64,000 nucleotides of DNA from assembly GCF_028550595.1 (NCBI RefSeq), contig NZ_JAQQGN010000007.1, positions 120,468-184,467 on the forward strand, read 5' to 3'. Under the pieces are notes generated by a model that did not search any database, was not told the DNA's origin, and was given only the letters and a program-made list of their open reading frames with translations. Position numbers and translations under genes: made by a program. Source of the stretch: Luteimonas sp. BLCC-B24. Lineage in GTDB: Bacteria > Pseudomonadota > Gammaproteobacteria > Xanthomonadales > Xanthomonadaceae. Positions 26,228-35,364 of this stretch are shown piece after piece; positions within the stretch are counted from its first letter, which is position 1, and every line of letters begins with the position of its first letter.

Positions 26228-27481
26228 ATGTCCCAGCCCGCCTCGCTCACGTCCGCGAATTACGCCGTACGCATCGCCTTCGTGGTCGAGCTGGCCGAGC
26301 ATCTGCACGCCTACGGGACGACCGCCCAGCGTCTCGAGGGCGCAGTGATCGCGGTGACCCAGCGCCTCGGACTGGACTGCGAGCCCTGGGTGAATCCCAC
26401 CGGCATGATCCTGTCCTTCAGCGATCCGCTGCGGCCGCCGGGCGACAGCGACACGACCCGCGTGATCCGCATGCCACCCGGCGATGTCGATCTGTACAAG
26501 CTGTGCGAGACCGACCGCATCACCAGCCAGGTGATGGCCGGCGAAATGGACATCGCCGAAGGGCATGCCGCCCTGCGCGCGCTCGATGCCCGGCAACCGC
26601 GGGCGCTGGGCAAGGCGCTGCAGGTGCTCGGCTTCGCGATGGTCGCCGTCGGCGTCGCCGGCCTGTGGCGCCTGCCGTGGGCCGATATCGCCACCGCCGG
26701 CACGATCGGCCTGCTGATCGGCCTGCTGGATCTGGCCACCCGCGACGGGTCACGGTTGAAGGAGGCGGGCGAGGCGATCGCCGGCATGCTCGCCGGCGCG
26801 GTGGCGATCGCCGTCTCCGCGTTTCTGGTGCCACTCAACCTCAACACCGTGATCATCGCCTCGCTGATCGTGATGCTGCCCGGCATGGCCCTGACCAACG
26901 CCATGAACGAGCTGACCAGCCAGCATCTGGTGTCGGGCACGGCGCGCTTCGCCGGCGCCATCACGACGGTCCTCAAGCTGACCATCGGCACGATCATCGC
27001 GCTGGCCTTGGCCCAGCTGGTCGGTATCTCGCCCAACGTGCGCGCGCTGCGACCGCAGCCGGACTGGGTGGAGTGGGCCGCGCTGCTGGTCGCGTCGGCC
27101 TCGTTCGCGATCCTGTTCCGCGCCGCCCGCCGCGACGTGCTGCTGGTGATGGCGGCGGCGGCGTCGGGCTACCTGATCTCGCGCTGGGTGGGCAATGCCC
27201 TGGGGGCCAATGTCGGGCTGTTCGTCGCGGCGCTCGTGGTCACCGCCGCGGGGAACGGCTATGCCCGTTGGGCCGATCGTCCGGGTGCGGTGATCCGGGT
27301 GCCCGGGATCATCATGCTGGTCCCGGGCAGCAACAGCCTGCGCGGGCTGATGACCCTGGTGCAGCAGCAGAGCGTCGAGGCCGGGCAGGAAGCCGCCCTG
27401 CTGGTGATGAATATCGTGCTCGCACTGATCGCGGGCCTGCTGTTCGGCAACGTGGTGCTGCCGGCGCGCAAGAATCTCTGA
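26228..27481 (+). CDS. Threonine/serine exporter family protein (ThrE-like)
   Basis: 417 residues from an ATG at 26228; the larger frame overlaps mlaE and is a shadow. The N-terminal cytoplasmic domain (AYGTTAQRLEGAVIAVTQRLG ... DRITSQVMAGEMDIAEGHAALRAL) corresponds to the ThrE/DUF1212 region, and the C-terminal half has about ten membrane helices, including PGIIMLVPGSNSLRG, a hallmark of the second ThrE module. Fused single-chain form as in Corynebacterium ThrE. Divergent from mlaE; about 118 bp for promoters. Substrate threonine/serine is from family only. Confidence 0.87.
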   Translation: MSQPASLTSANYAVRIAFVVELAEHLHAYGTTAQRLEGAVIAVTQRLGLDCEPWVNPTGMILSFSDPLRPPGDSDTTRVIRMPPGDVDLYKLCETDRITSQVMAGEMDIAEGHAALRALDARQPRALGKALQVLGFAMVAVGVAGLWRLPWADIATAGTIGLLIGLLDLATRDGSRLKEAGEAIAGMLAGAVAIAVSAFLVPLNLNTVIIASLIVMLPGMALTNAMNELTSQHLVSGTARFAGAITTVLKLTIGTIIALALAQLVGISPNVRALRPQPDWVEWAALLVASASFAILFRAARRDVLLVMAAAASGYLISRWVGNALGANVGLFVAALVVTAAGNGYARWADRPGAVIRVPGIIMLVPGSNSLRGLMTLVQQQSVEAGQEAALLVMNIVLALIAGLLFGNVVLPARKNL

Positions 27482-27507
27482 GCGTGCGGCACGTCCCACC
27501 GGGACAT

Positions 27508-27536
27508 GCAAAAGGCGCCACGTGGGCGCCTTTTGC
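27508..27536. terminator. Bidirectional terminator between ThrE-like gene and H-NS gene
   Basis: GCAAAAGGCGCC, loop ACGTG, then GGCGCCTTTTGC. The 12-bp perfect stem has A-runs on one side and T-runs on the other and lies between convergent genes. Confidence 0.88.
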
Positions 27537-27562
27537 AGATAAAACCGATGGTTCCCGATCGC

Positions 27563-27940
27563 TTACTTGATCAGGAATTCTTCGATTTTCTTGCCCTTCT
27601 TGATCTGCGCGGCCAGCCACAGCGGCTGCTTGCCACGGCCGGTCCAGGTCTCGGCCTTGTTGGCCGGATTGCGGTACTTCGGCGGCACCTTGCCGAGCTT
27701 GCGGCCCTTGGTGGGGCTGCTGCGGGTGGCGGACGTGGTCGCCCGGGTCGCGGCGCCGGCACCACCGCCCGCGCCGAACAGTTCGGCCACGCTGTAGCCC
27801 TCGGCCGCCGCCAGCTCGGTGAGCTTCTTGCGCACCGAGGTGATCGGCTTGCGCTTCTTCAGCGTGGTCTTGCGCTGCTTGGCCTGCGCGATCAGCGCAT
27901 CGAGCTGCTGCGGGGAAAATGCATCGAGATCAAACGCCAT
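27563..27940 (-). CDS. H-NS family histone-like protein
   Basis: 125 residues. The N-terminus (SPQQLDALIAQAKQR) is the dimerisation helix, followed by a lysine-rich region and an Ala/Gly/Thr linker (GAGGGAGAATRATTSATRSS). The C-terminus KVPPKYRNPANKAETWTGRGKQPLWL is the H-NS DNA-binding motif (consensus TWTGRGRxPxW). Nucleoid-associated silencer of AT-rich DNA; related xanthomonad proteins are known as XrvA-like. Ends convergent to the ThrE-like gene. Confidence 0.93.
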   Translation of the reverse strand: MAFDLDAFSPQQLDALIAQAKQRKTTLKKRKPITSVRKKLTELAAAEGYSVAELFGAGGGAGAATRATTSATRSSPTKGRKLGKVPPKYRNPANKAETWTGRGKQPLWLAAQIKKGKKIEEFLIK

Positions 27941-28119
27941 TGTGTGTCGACTCCGGCTGGATTATCGGGAAATACCAGTCCATGGCATGGCGCGCATCAT
28001 AATCGCGATAAATGCGTTTCACAAATGCCGCGCGGCCGCAGCCGGCCCGCGGTGTGCAGGCCGGGTGAAACTCCAGAGGGAATTCCAGCTGCGGGCCGGC
28101 CCACGGCCCGCACGCGATC

Positions 28120-29823
28120 TCAGTGTTTGAGGCGCAGAAACAGCGATTCGCGATCGAGATTTTCCGAATCGCTCCCGGTGCGCGCGCGATATTCGTAGGT
28201 GCCCGCGCTCAGGCCGCGCGCGGAGACGACCACGCGATGCGGAATGCCGATCAACTCGATGTCGGCGAACATCGAGCCGGGGCGCAGGCCGCGATCGTCG
28301 AGCACAGTTTCGAAACCGGCCGCCTGCAGCTCGCGGTAGAGCGCATCCGCCGCCTCGGCCACGTGGGCCTCGTTCTTCGGGTTGATCACGCACACCGCGA
28401 CCTGCCACGGCGCCATCGCGGCCGGCCAGACGATGCCGGCGGCGTCGTGGTTCTGCTCGATCGCCGCGGCGACGATGCGCGACACGCCGATGCCGTAGCA
28501 GCCCATGTAGGGCACGACCGCCTTGCCGTCCGCGTCCAGCACTTTGAAATCCATGGCCTCGGCATATTTCCGGCCCAGCTGGAAGACGTGCCCGACCTCG
28601 ATGCCACGCACGAGTTTCAGTTCGCCGCCATCTTCGGCGCGATCGCCTGCGACCACGTCGCGGATATCGGCGACGACGTCCGGCTCGGGCAGGTCGCGGC
28701 CCCAGTTGACGCCGGCCAGGTGATAGCCGGCGGCATTCGCGCCGAAGACGATGTCGGCCATCGCCGCGACCTCGCGGTCGGCGATGACGCGGATCGGCGC
28801 GACCGGCGCGACCGGGCCGAGAAACCCGGGCTCGCTGCCGAGAAACTGGCCGATTTCCGCCTCGCTGGCCATGCGGTAGTCGGCCAGGCCCTCGACCTTC
28901 GCAAGCTTGATCGGATTCACCGCGTGGTCGCCGCGGACCAGGGCCAGCACGAAGGCGTCGCCGGCCATCAGCGCCACCGACTTGGCCGTGCGCGCCAGCG
29001 GGATCTGCAGCAGCGCGGCGACGTCTTCGCAGGTTTTCTGCGTCGGCGTCTCGACCCGGCGCATCGTCTCCGTCGGCGCGGGGCGCGGTGCGGGTTCGGC
29101 GGCGCGTGCGGTTTCCACGTTCGCCGCGTAGTCCGAGCCGGTGGAGAACGCGATGGCGTCCTCGCCCGAGTCGGCCAGCACGTGGAATTCCTGCGAGGCG
29201 TCGCCGCCGATCGCGCCGGAATCGGCCTGCACCGCGCGGAAATCCAGGCCCAGACGGGTGAAGATGCGGGTGTAGGCCGCGTGCATGGCCTGGTAGGAGC
29301 CGGCCATCGACGCCGCGTCGATGTCGAACGAATAGGCGTCCTTCATCAGGAACTCGCGCGAGCGCATGACGCCGAAGCGCGGGCGGATCTCGTCGCGGAA
29401 CTTGGTCTGGATCTGGTAGAAATTCACCGGCAGCTGCTTGTAGCTGGCGAGTTCGGCGCGCGCGAAATCGGTGATGACTTCCTCGTGCGTGGGGCCGTAG
29501 CAGTACCAGGCGTCCTTGCGGTCCTTGATCTTGAGCAACTGGCCGCCGAACTTCTCCCAGCGTCCGGTTTCCTCCCACAGTTCGCGCGGCTGCACCGACG
29601 GCATCAGCAGTTCGATCGCGCCGGCGGCGTTCATCTCGTCGCGCACGATGCCCTCGACCTTGCGCAGCACGCGCAGGCCCAGCGGCGACCAGGTGTAGAT
29701 GCCGGCAGCGAGCTTGCGCAGCATGCCCGCCTTGAGCATCAGCTTGTGGCTGACGACCTCGGCATCGGCGGGGGTTTCCTTTTCGGTGCGGAGATGGAAC
29801 TGCGACAGGCGCATCGGCGGCAT
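28120..29823 (-). CDS. proS: Prolyl-tRNA synthetase
   Basis: 567 residues, bacterial (long) ProRS with the editing insertion. Class II motifs: motif 1 [28 protein letters not shown].. region, motif 2 [27 protein letters not shown], motif 3 [15 protein letters not shown]; the INS editing domain lies between (about 225-405, [16 protein letters not shown] before it). Two ATGs, at 29823 and 29814; the second aligns with the E. coli N-terminus (MRxSQ), the first has CGAG upstream. A GC hairpin without T-run lies after the stop (28091-28111). Confidence 0.96.
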   Translation of the reverse strand: MPPMRLSQFHLRTEKETPADAEVVSHKLMLKAGMLRKLAAGIYTWSPLGLRVLRKVEGIVRDEMNAAGAIELLMPSVQPRELWEETGRWEKFGGQLLKIKDRKDAWYCYGPTHEEVITDFARAELASYKQLPVNFYQIQTKFRDEIRPRFGVMRSREFLMKDAYSFDIDAASMAGSYQAMHAAYTRIFTRLGLDFRAVQADSGAIGGDASQEFHVLADSGEDAIAFSTGSDYAANVETARAAEPAPRPAPTETMRRVETPTQKTCEDVAALLQIPLARTAKSVALMAGDAFVLALVRGDHAVNPIKLAKVEGLADYRMASEAEIGQFLGSEPGFLGPVAPVAPIRVIADREVAAMADIVFGANAAGYHLAGVNWGRDLPEPDVVADIRDVVAGDRAEDGGELKLVRGIEVGHVFQLGRKYAEAMDFKVLDADGKAVVPYMGCYGIGVSRIVAAAIEQNHDAAGIVWPAAMAPWQVAVCVINPKNEAHVAEAADALYRELQAAGFETVLDDRGLRPGSMFADIELIGIPHRVVVSARGLSAGTYEYRARTGSDSENLDRESLFLRLKH

Positions 29824-30098
29824 CTGCTCGGGACTGGGCCGCGCATTGTGCCACGCAGCACCGGCCGGACCGGGCCACTGCCGGCGGCGGTCACGGAGGC
29901 GGGACGCGCGTCAGCGCGGCCGTCCCGTGCGGCGATGGCGGCGCCTGTCTCGCGACGCAACCCGGAGCGCGATGATCCGACGACGGCACGCCGGGTTCGC
30001 TTCGACGGCGCGGATGCAGATCGGGCGAGCCGCGGTCGTGCAGGGGATCGAACCCGGCAGGGCGGCGCCGTCGGCCGCGCCGGCGCTAGTGACGCGGC

Positions 30099-30500
30099 TC
30101 AGCGGCAGTATGCGCGAACGGCGGCCTGGGCCAGTTCGAGCTGGCTGCGGCGACCGTCGGCGTCGAGTTCACGCGGCGTACCGTCGGCGCCGAGCTGCTG
30201 CACCGGTGCATCCCCCTGGAGGGCGGCGATGTTGGCGCGTGCCACCTCGCACTGGCTGGTGTCGCTGGTGGACGCGGCCGGTGCGGCGGCGGCCGTCGGC
30301 GTCGAGACCGGGGCCGGCGTCGCCGTCGGCGCATCGTTGCGGATGCCGCGCACTTCGAAGCGCGTGCCGGCGGGCGGCGGCGTCTGCGAGTAGTGGGTGA
30401 CACCGCGGGCGTCCTTCCAGCTGTAGACCTCGCCGGCGGTGAGCGGCGGTGCGGCAGCGGCCAGCAGCGCAAGAAGAGCAAGGGCGTCGATGCGGCGCAT
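30099..30500 (-). CDS. DUF4124 domain-containing exported protein
   Basis: 133 residues from an ATG at 30500, chosen because it gives a signal peptide (MRRIDALALLALLAAAAPPLTAGE, cleavage near residue 22). The mature N-terminus EVYSWKDARGVTHYSQTPPPAG is the DUF4124 motif common in gammaproteobacterial periplasmic proteins. A Thr/Ala/Pro-rich linker follows, then a helical C-terminus with two Cys (QCEVAR, AYC) that could pair. Function unknown. Divergent from pssA with a 93-bp gap. Confidence 0.85.
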   Translation of the reverse strand: MRRIDALALLALLAAAAPPLTAGEVYSWKDARGVTHYSQTPPPAGTRFEVRGIRNDAPTATPAPVSTPTAAAAPAASTSDTSQCEVARANIAALQGDAPVQQLGADGTPRELDADGRRSQLELAQAAVRAYCR

Positions 30501-30593
30501 GGCGAGGTCCGGGCAGGGCGGGCAGGAGCGGCGATTGCAGCACTCCGGCGCGGGCGGCGCAACCTCGGGTTCGGCGGCGCTACACTCGGCGGC

Positions 30594-31367
30594 ATGAGCG
30601 AACCCAATCCCATGCCGCGCCGCGGGCGCGGCATCTACCTGCTGCCCAACCTGTTCACCACCGGCGGCCTGTTCGCCGGCTTCTTCGCGATCATCGCCGC
30701 GTCGCAGGGGCGGTTCACCGCCGCGTGCATCGCGATCTTCGTGGCCGGGATCCTCGACGGCATCGACGGCCGCGTGGCGCGCCTGACCAATACCCAGAGC
30801 GAATTCGGCGTGCAGTACGACTCGCTGGCCGACCTGATCAGTTTCGGCATGGCGCCCGCGCTGGTGATGTATCACTGGTCGCTGATGGGCATGCGGGTCG
30901 ACGGCCCGACCCTGGGCAAGATCGGCTGGCTCGGCGCCTTCCTGTATGCCGCATGCGCGGCGCTGCGCCTGGCGCGGTTCAACAGCCAGGTGGCCACGGT
31001 CGACAAGCGGTATTTCGTCGGTCTCGCCAGCCCGGCGGCGGCGGGCCTGATGGCGAGTTTCGTGTGGACCTGCCACGAGCTCGGCCTCAATGGCCACGAG
31101 CTCCGCTTCGCGGCGCTGGGGGTGACCATCGTCGCGGCCTTGCTGATGGTCAGCCGGCTGCGCTACACCAGCTTCAAGGGCAGCGGGACCGGACCCCGCT
31201 CGGATCGCGTGCCGTTCGTGGCCCTCGTGATCGCGGTGGGCATCCTGATCGCCCTGTGGGTGGATCCGCCCAAGACGCTGCTGGCCACCGCGGTGCTCTA
31301 TGCGCTGTCCGGCCCGGTGCTGTGGCTGATGCGGCGGCGCCCCGGCGCGGCGGATCCCGTGCCGTGA
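30594..31367 (+). CDS. pssA: CDP-diacylglycerol-serine O-phosphatidyltransferase
   Basis: 257 residues from an ATG at 30594. Makes phosphatidylserine, precursor of phosphatidylethanolamine, in the inner membrane. The CDP-alcohol phosphotransferase motif is complete: DGIDGRVAR...SEFGVQYDSLAD fits DGxxAR(x8-9)GxxxDxxxD. The N-terminal LPNLFTTGGLFAGFFAIIAA helix and about seven further helices fit the subclass II (Bacillus-type) enzyme. Ends in a 4-nt GTGA overlap with the following small gene. Confidence 0.94.
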   Translation: MSEPNPMPRRGRGIYLLPNLFTTGGLFAGFFAIIAASQGRFTAACIAIFVAGILDGIDGRVARLTNTQSEFGVQYDSLADLISFGMAPALVMYHWSLMGMRVDGPTLGKIGWLGAFLYAACAALRLARFNSQVATVDKRYFVGLASPAAAGLMASFVWTCHELGLNGHELRFAALGVTIVAALLMVSRLRYTSFKGSGTGPRSDRVPFVALVIAVGILIALWVDPPKTLLATAVLYALSGPVLWLMRRRPGAADPVP

Positions 31368-31612
31368 GCTGGGACGGCGTACAGATCGCCGCGCTCGAGG
31401 CGCTGGGCCACGTGCGCTACCGGGTCGAGGTGCCCGGGCAGACGCTGCCCGACGACGCCCTGCTCGATGCCCTGCTTCGCGCATCCGGCCGAAGCCGTGA
31501 TGCCGACGACGCCTACGCGCTGTACCGGAGCTTCGGCGCCCTGGACGGCCTGCGCCGGGCCGAGGCCAAGCGCGCGCTGTGGCCGCGCCTGCGCCGTCTG
31601 CGTGCGCGCTGA
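31364..31612 (+). CDS. Short HolD-like protein (candidate DNA polymerase III psi)
   Basis: 82 residues from a GTG that overlaps the pssA stop. Directly precedes rimI (4 nt), exactly where E. coli holD lies. N-terminal LEALGHVRYRVEVPG parallels the chi-binding N-terminus of E. coli psi (LQQLGITQWSLRRPG), and the C-terminal LRRAEAKRALWPRLRRL parallels LRANPTARAALWQQI. E. coli psi is 137 residues, so the middle would be missing. Similarity is by eye and weak; position and both end motifs support it. If right, it links the clamp loader to chi/SSB. Confidence 0.55.
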   Translation: MSWDGVQIAALEALGHVRYRVEVPGQTLPDDALLDALLRASGRSRDADDAYALYRSFGALDGLRRAEAKRALWPRLRRLRAR

Positions 31613-31615
31613 ACG

Positions 31616-32113
31616 ATGCGTCAGCGCGCCTACCGGCCCGGTCTCGATTCCGTCGCGGTCGCCTTGCGACCGATGCGTGCGGGCGACCTCGATGCGGTGA
31701 TGACCGTCGAGCGGCGTGCCTATCCGTTTCCGTGGACCCGCGGCATCTTCGACGACTGCCTGCGTGCCGGATACCCGGCCTGGGTGCTGCACGGCGCGGA
31801 CGGCCTGCTGGGCTACGGCGTGCTGAGCATCGCCGCCGGCGAGGCGCACGTGTTGAACGTGTGCGTGGACCCGGCCCGCCAGGGACAGGGCCTGGGCCGG
31901 CACCTGTTCCGGGCGCTGATCGACGAGGCGATCCGTCACGGCGCCGTGCGGGTATTTCTCGAAGTGCGTCCGTCGAATCCCGCCGCGATCGCGCTCTACC
32001 ACGACGAAGGCTTCAACGAGATCGGCCGTCGGCCCCGCTATTACCCCGCGCACGACGGGCGCGAGGACGCGATCGTGATGGCGCGCGAGCTCGCGATGCC
32101 CGACTGGGGCTGA
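31616..32113 (+). CDS. rimI: Ribosomal protein S18-alanine N-acetyltransferase
   Basis: 165-residue GNAT enzyme. LRPMRAGDLDAVMTVERRAYPFPWTRGIFDDCL is typical of RimI N-termini; HVLNVCVDPARQGQGLGRHLFRAL contains the acetyl-CoA loop (R/QxxGxG/A), and LEVRPSNPAAIALYHDEGFNEIGRRPRYYP is the classic RimI C-terminal block. Acetylates the N-terminal Ala of S18, possibly other targets. Follows the HolD-like gene by 4 nt, so part of the pssA transcript. Confidence 0.92.
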   Translation: MRQRAYRPGLDSVAVALRPMRAGDLDAVMTVERRAYPFPWTRGIFDDCLRAGYPAWVLHGADGLLGYGVLSIAAGEAHVLNVCVDPARQGQGLGRHLFRALIDEAIRHGAVRVFLEVRPSNPAAIALYHDEGFNEIGRRPRYYPAHDGREDAIVMARELAMPDWG

Positions 32114-32183
32114 CGGGCCGCGGCGGCACGTCCACGCCGGGCCTCTTAGACTGGCGCGCATCCCACCGCACGACGGAGCCGGC

Positions 32184-32966
32184 ATGAGTGACGCCCGCCA
32201 CGACACCGAGACGCGCATCGCGCTGCTGATCGACGCCGACAATGCGCCGGCCGCCAAGATCGACGTGATCCTGGCCGAGATCGCGCGTCACGGCGTGGCC
32301 AACGTGCGCCGCGCCTATGGCAACTGGAAGAGCCAGCATCTCGCGGGCTGGGAGAAGGTGCTGCACGAATACGCGATCCGGCCGATCCAGCAGTTCGCCT
32401 ACAGCACCGGCAAGAACGCCTCCGACATGGCGATGGTCATCGACGCCATGGACCTGATGTATGCGCGCAATCTCGACGGCTTCGCGATCGTGTCGAGCGA
32501 TGCGGATTTCACACCGCTGGTGATGCGCCTGCGCAACGACGGCTACAGCGTCTACGGCTTCGGCCAGGAGAAGACACCGGCCCCGTTCGTCAAGGCCTGT
32601 TCGACCTTCCTGTATCTGGAGAAACTGCGCGCGCTCGGCGAGACGGAAAACGGCGGCGCGGCCACGCCCAGGACGACGGGCGAACTGCAGGGTGACCGCG
32701 AGTTGCTGCAGTTGCTGCGCAACGCCGTCGCCGCCGAAGCCGACGACGACGGCTGGAGCCACCTGGGCGTGGTCGGTACCCACCTGCGCAACCAGGGCTC
32801 GTTCGACGCGCGCAATTACGGGTATCGCAACCTCAGTGCGCTGATCGAGGCCACCGGACTGTTCGAGGTCCGCCGCGACGGCCAGGCGGTGGAGATTCGC
32901 GAGGCCCCGAAGCCGGCGCCCCGCGCCACGCGTGCGAAAGGCCGGCGCCCGCGCGCTTCGGCCTGA
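32184..32966 (+). CDS. NYN-domain protein with C-terminal LOTUS/OST-HTH domain
   Basis: 260 residues. The N-terminal NYN (PIN-like RNase, LabA/DUF88) domain shows ALLIDADNAPAAKID, a conserved AYGNW region, GKNASDMAMVIDAMDL and FAIVSSDADFTPLV, giving the acidic residues of the nuclease site. The C-terminal segment LLQLLRNAV...DDDGWSHLGVVGTHLRNQGSFDARNYGYRNLSALIEATGLFEV fits the OST-HTH/LOTUS RNA-binding domain. Probably an RNA-processing nuclease; substrate unknown. The basic tail (ATRAKGRRPRASA) may bind nucleic acid. Confidence 0.88.
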   Translation: MSDARHDTETRIALLIDADNAPAAKIDVILAEIARHGVANVRRAYGNWKSQHLAGWEKVLHEYAIRPIQQFAYSTGKNASDMAMVIDAMDLMYARNLDGFAIVSSDADFTPLVMRLRNDGYSVYGFGQEKTPAPFVKACSTFLYLEKLRALGETENGGAATPRTTGELQGDRELLQLLRNAVAAEADDDGWSHLGVVGTHLRNQGSFDARNYGYRNLSALIEATGLFEVRRDGQAVEIREAPKPAPRATRAKGRRPRASA

Positions 32967-33101
32967 ACCGAAGCTGCTCTCAGCCGCGTCCGAACAGCCA
33001 CGCCCCGCGAAAGACCTTTCCCCGAGCGCGTGAACCTGCTCGCACAGGGAGGCGGTCGGACGGCAGCCGCACTCGTGTCTTTCCGAGTCCCCGTTCGCGA
33101 A

Positions 33102-33129
33102 CCAAATCCCGAATCCCCAATCCCGAATC
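33102..33129. repeat. AATCCCG heptad repeat next to priA stop
   Basis: Four 7-bp units (CCAAATC, CCGAATC, CCCAATC, CCGAATC) end 7 bp from the priA stop codon. Same family as the array at 24956-24990, also placed beside a gene 3' end. Confidence 0.88.
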
Positions 33130-33135
33130 CCGCCC

Positions 33136-35364
33136 TCAGTACAGATCCACCGGATCGACATCCAGCGACCACCGCGCGCGACGCGCCTCGGGCAGCGCAT
33201 GAATCGCGGGCAGCGCGGCATCGAGGATGCCGTGGAGGATCGGGCGCTGGTCGGCGGCCAGAATCAGCTGCGCGCGGTAGGTGCCCGCACGTCGCGGCAT
33301 CGGCGCGGCGACCGGGCCGTCGAGCTGCAGCACCGACGCCCCCGCATCGCTCGATGTCGCGTGCAGTACCCGCCGCGCCGCATGCAGAAACGCCATCGGC
33401 GGCTCGGCCTGCGGCGATTCGGCGCGCAGCAGGGCCATCGGCGCGAACGGCGGAAAGCCCGCCGCATGGCGCTGTTCCAGTTCCGCCGCGGCGAAGGCGT
33501 GATAGCCGCCGTGGATCAGCGTCTGCAGCAGCGGATGCTCGGGGTGATGGGTCTGCAGCAGCACCTGGCCGGGGCGATCGGCCCGCCCGGCGCGGCCGGC
33601 GACCTGGATCAGCAACTGGGCGAGTTTCTCACCGGCGCGGAAATCGGCCGAAAACAGGCCTTCGTCGACGCCGACCACACAGACCAGGGTGAGGTTGTGC
33701 AGGTCGTGGCCCTTGGCCAGCATCTGCGTGCCGATCAGGATGCCGGGCCGCGCACCGAGATCGGCGAACAGGCGTTCCAGCGCATCGCGGCGCCGGGTGC
33801 TGCCGCGGTCGATACGCAGCACCGGCACGTCGCCGAAGCGTGCGGCCAGCAGTTCCTCGATGCGTTCGGTGCCCACGCCCTGCGGCTGCAGGCCGAGGCT
33901 GGCGCAGTCGGGGCAGGCCGGCGGCGCGCTGGCGCGGTGGCCGCAGTGATGGCATTGCAGGCGGCGCCCACCGGCGTGCACCGTCATCGGGTGGCCGCGC
34001 TCGGGCGTGCTGCAGCGCGGACAGTGCGCGCTCCAGCCACAGTCGTGGCACAGCAGCACCGGCGCGTAGCCGCGGCGGTTGCGGAACACCAGCACCTGGC
34101 CGCCGTCGGCCAGGGCCTGCTCGATCGCCGTCAACAGTTCGGGCGACAGGCCGGCGTCGAGCGGACGCTTGCGCACGTCGAGCACGCGTACGGCCGGCGG
34201 CTTGGCATTGCCGGCACGCCGCGACAGGCGCAGGTGGACGTGACGCCCGGCGATCGCGTTCTGCAGCGATTCCAGCGACGGTGTCGCGCTGCCCAGCAGG
34301 ACCGGCACGTCGAGCGCCTTGCCGCGTACCAGCGCGAAGTCGCGTGCGTGGTAGCGGATGCCGTCCTGCTGCTTGTAGCTGCCGTCGTGTTCCTCGTCGA
34401 CGACGATCAGCCCGGCCTGCGGCAGCGGCAGGAAGACGGCCGAGCGCGTGCCGACGACCACCCGCGCCTCGCCGCGCATCGCGGCGGCCCAGACCCGGGC
34501 GCGCTCGCCGTCGGCGAGCCCCGAGTGCAGGGCGTGCACCGGCACGCCGAGCCGGGCGCGAAACCGGGCCAGGGTCTGCGGGGTGAGGCCGATTTCCGGC
34601 ACCAGCACCAGGGCCTGCCGGCCCCGGGCCAGGCAGTGCGCGATCGCCTGCAGGTAGACCTCGGTCTTGCCGCTACCGGTGACGCCGTCGAGCAGCAGCG
34701 AGGCGAAGCCGGTCTGCGTGGTCACGGCGTCGATCGCGGCCTGCTGCTCGGCGTTGGGCACCGGGCCGGGCTGGGGCACCGGCGCCAGTTGCGACGCCGG
34801 TACCGCGATGCGTTGGACCAGGCCGCGCGCGGCCAGCGTGCGCGCGGCGGTGCGCCAGCCCGCGAGCAGCAGATCGAGCGCGTCCTCGTCGCGTGGCGCG
34901 GTCTGCAGCAGATCCGCGAGGCGCCGCGGTCGACCGCCGGCCTTCAGCGTGTCGACGGCATCGCTGCCCGCGGGTGTGAGGCGCCAAGCCCAGGCGTGGG
35001 TGTCGGGCAGCGGATCGCCCCGGCGCAGCGTCGCCGGCAGCGCGGTCGCCAGCACCTCGCCCAGGGGCGCGTGCGTGTAGCGCGCCAGCCAGCGCAGCGA
35101 GCGGTCGAGTTCGCCGTGCAGCAGGGGGGCGGCGTCAAGCCATTCGACGACCTCGCGCAAGGCAGGCGCATCGGCCGTCGCCGGACCCACGGCGGCCACG
35201 ATGCCGACCAGGCGCCTCGGTCCGAACGGCACCAGCACCCGGCGTCCCACGTCCGCAGCGCCGGGAGGCGCCGCACCGGCCGGGGCGCGATAGTCGAACA
35301 GCTGCGGCAGCGGGACCGGCAGGGCGACGTGGAGGGTGAGCGGGGCGTCGGGCGAGGCGGTCAC
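33136..35364 (-). CDS. priA: Primosomal protein N' (replication restart helicase)
   Basis: 742 residues from a GTG at 35364, near the usual 730; the frame is open further upstream through non-coding DNA. N-terminal 3'-end-binding domain (VALPVPLPQLFDYRAPAG), Walker A GVTGSGKTEVYLQA, Walker B VVDEEHDGSYKQQDG, then the zinc module with eight Cys (CHDCGWSAHCPRC and CHHCGHRASAPPACPDC) and helicase motifs ILIGTQMLAKGHD and QVAGRAGRADRPG. Restarts stalled forks by loading DnaB. The noncoding region upstream contains paired DnaA boxes. Confidence 0.95.
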   Translation of the reverse strand: MTASPDAPLTLHVALPVPLPQLFDYRAPAGAAPPGAADVGRRVLVPFGPRRLVGIVAAVGPATADAPALREVVEWLDAAPLLHGELDRSLRWLARYTHAPLGEVLATALPATLRRGDPLPDTHAWAWRLTPAGSDAVDTLKAGGRPRRLADLLQTAPRDEDALDLLLAGWRTAARTLAARGLVQRIAVPASQLAPVPQPGPVPNAEQQAAIDAVTTQTGFASLLLDGVTGSGKTEVYLQAIAHCLARGRQALVLVPEIGLTPQTLARFRARLGVPVHALHSGLADGERARVWAAAMRGEARVVVGTRSAVFLPLPQAGLIVVDEEHDGSYKQQDGIRYHARDFALVRGKALDVPVLLGSATPSLESLQNAIAGRHVHLRLSRRAGNAKPPAVRVLDVRKRPLDAGLSPELLTAIEQALADGGQVLVFRNRRGYAPVLLCHDCGWSAHCPRCSTPERGHPMTVHAGGRRLQCHHCGHRASAPPACPDCASLGLQPQGVGTERIEELLAARFGDVPVLRIDRGSTRRRDALERLFADLGARPGILIGTQMLAKGHDLHNLTLVCVVGVDEGLFSADFRAGEKLAQLLIQVAGRAGRADRPGQVLLQTHHPEHPLLQTLIHGGYHAFAAAELEQRHAAGFPPFAPMALLRAESPQAEPPMAFLHAARRVLHATSSDAGASVLQLDGPVAAPMPRRAGTYRAQLILAADQRPILHGILDAALPAIHALPEARRARWSLDVDPVDLY

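Noticed and set aside
24022..27570. 1182-residue plus-strand open frame opposite the mla genes
   Set aside because: High-GC shadow: no family motifs, His/Gln/Arg-rich composition, and it runs through the heptad repeats and the real ThrE-like gene in another frame.
28091..28111. 8-bp GC hairpin downstream of proS
   Set aside because: No T-run follows in the proS direction, so I do not call it a terminator.
30030..30062. tRNA-like GGGTTCGATCCC on the minus strand
   Set aside because: The T-arm has a mismatch and no pairing acceptor stem or anticodon arm is found at the right distance.
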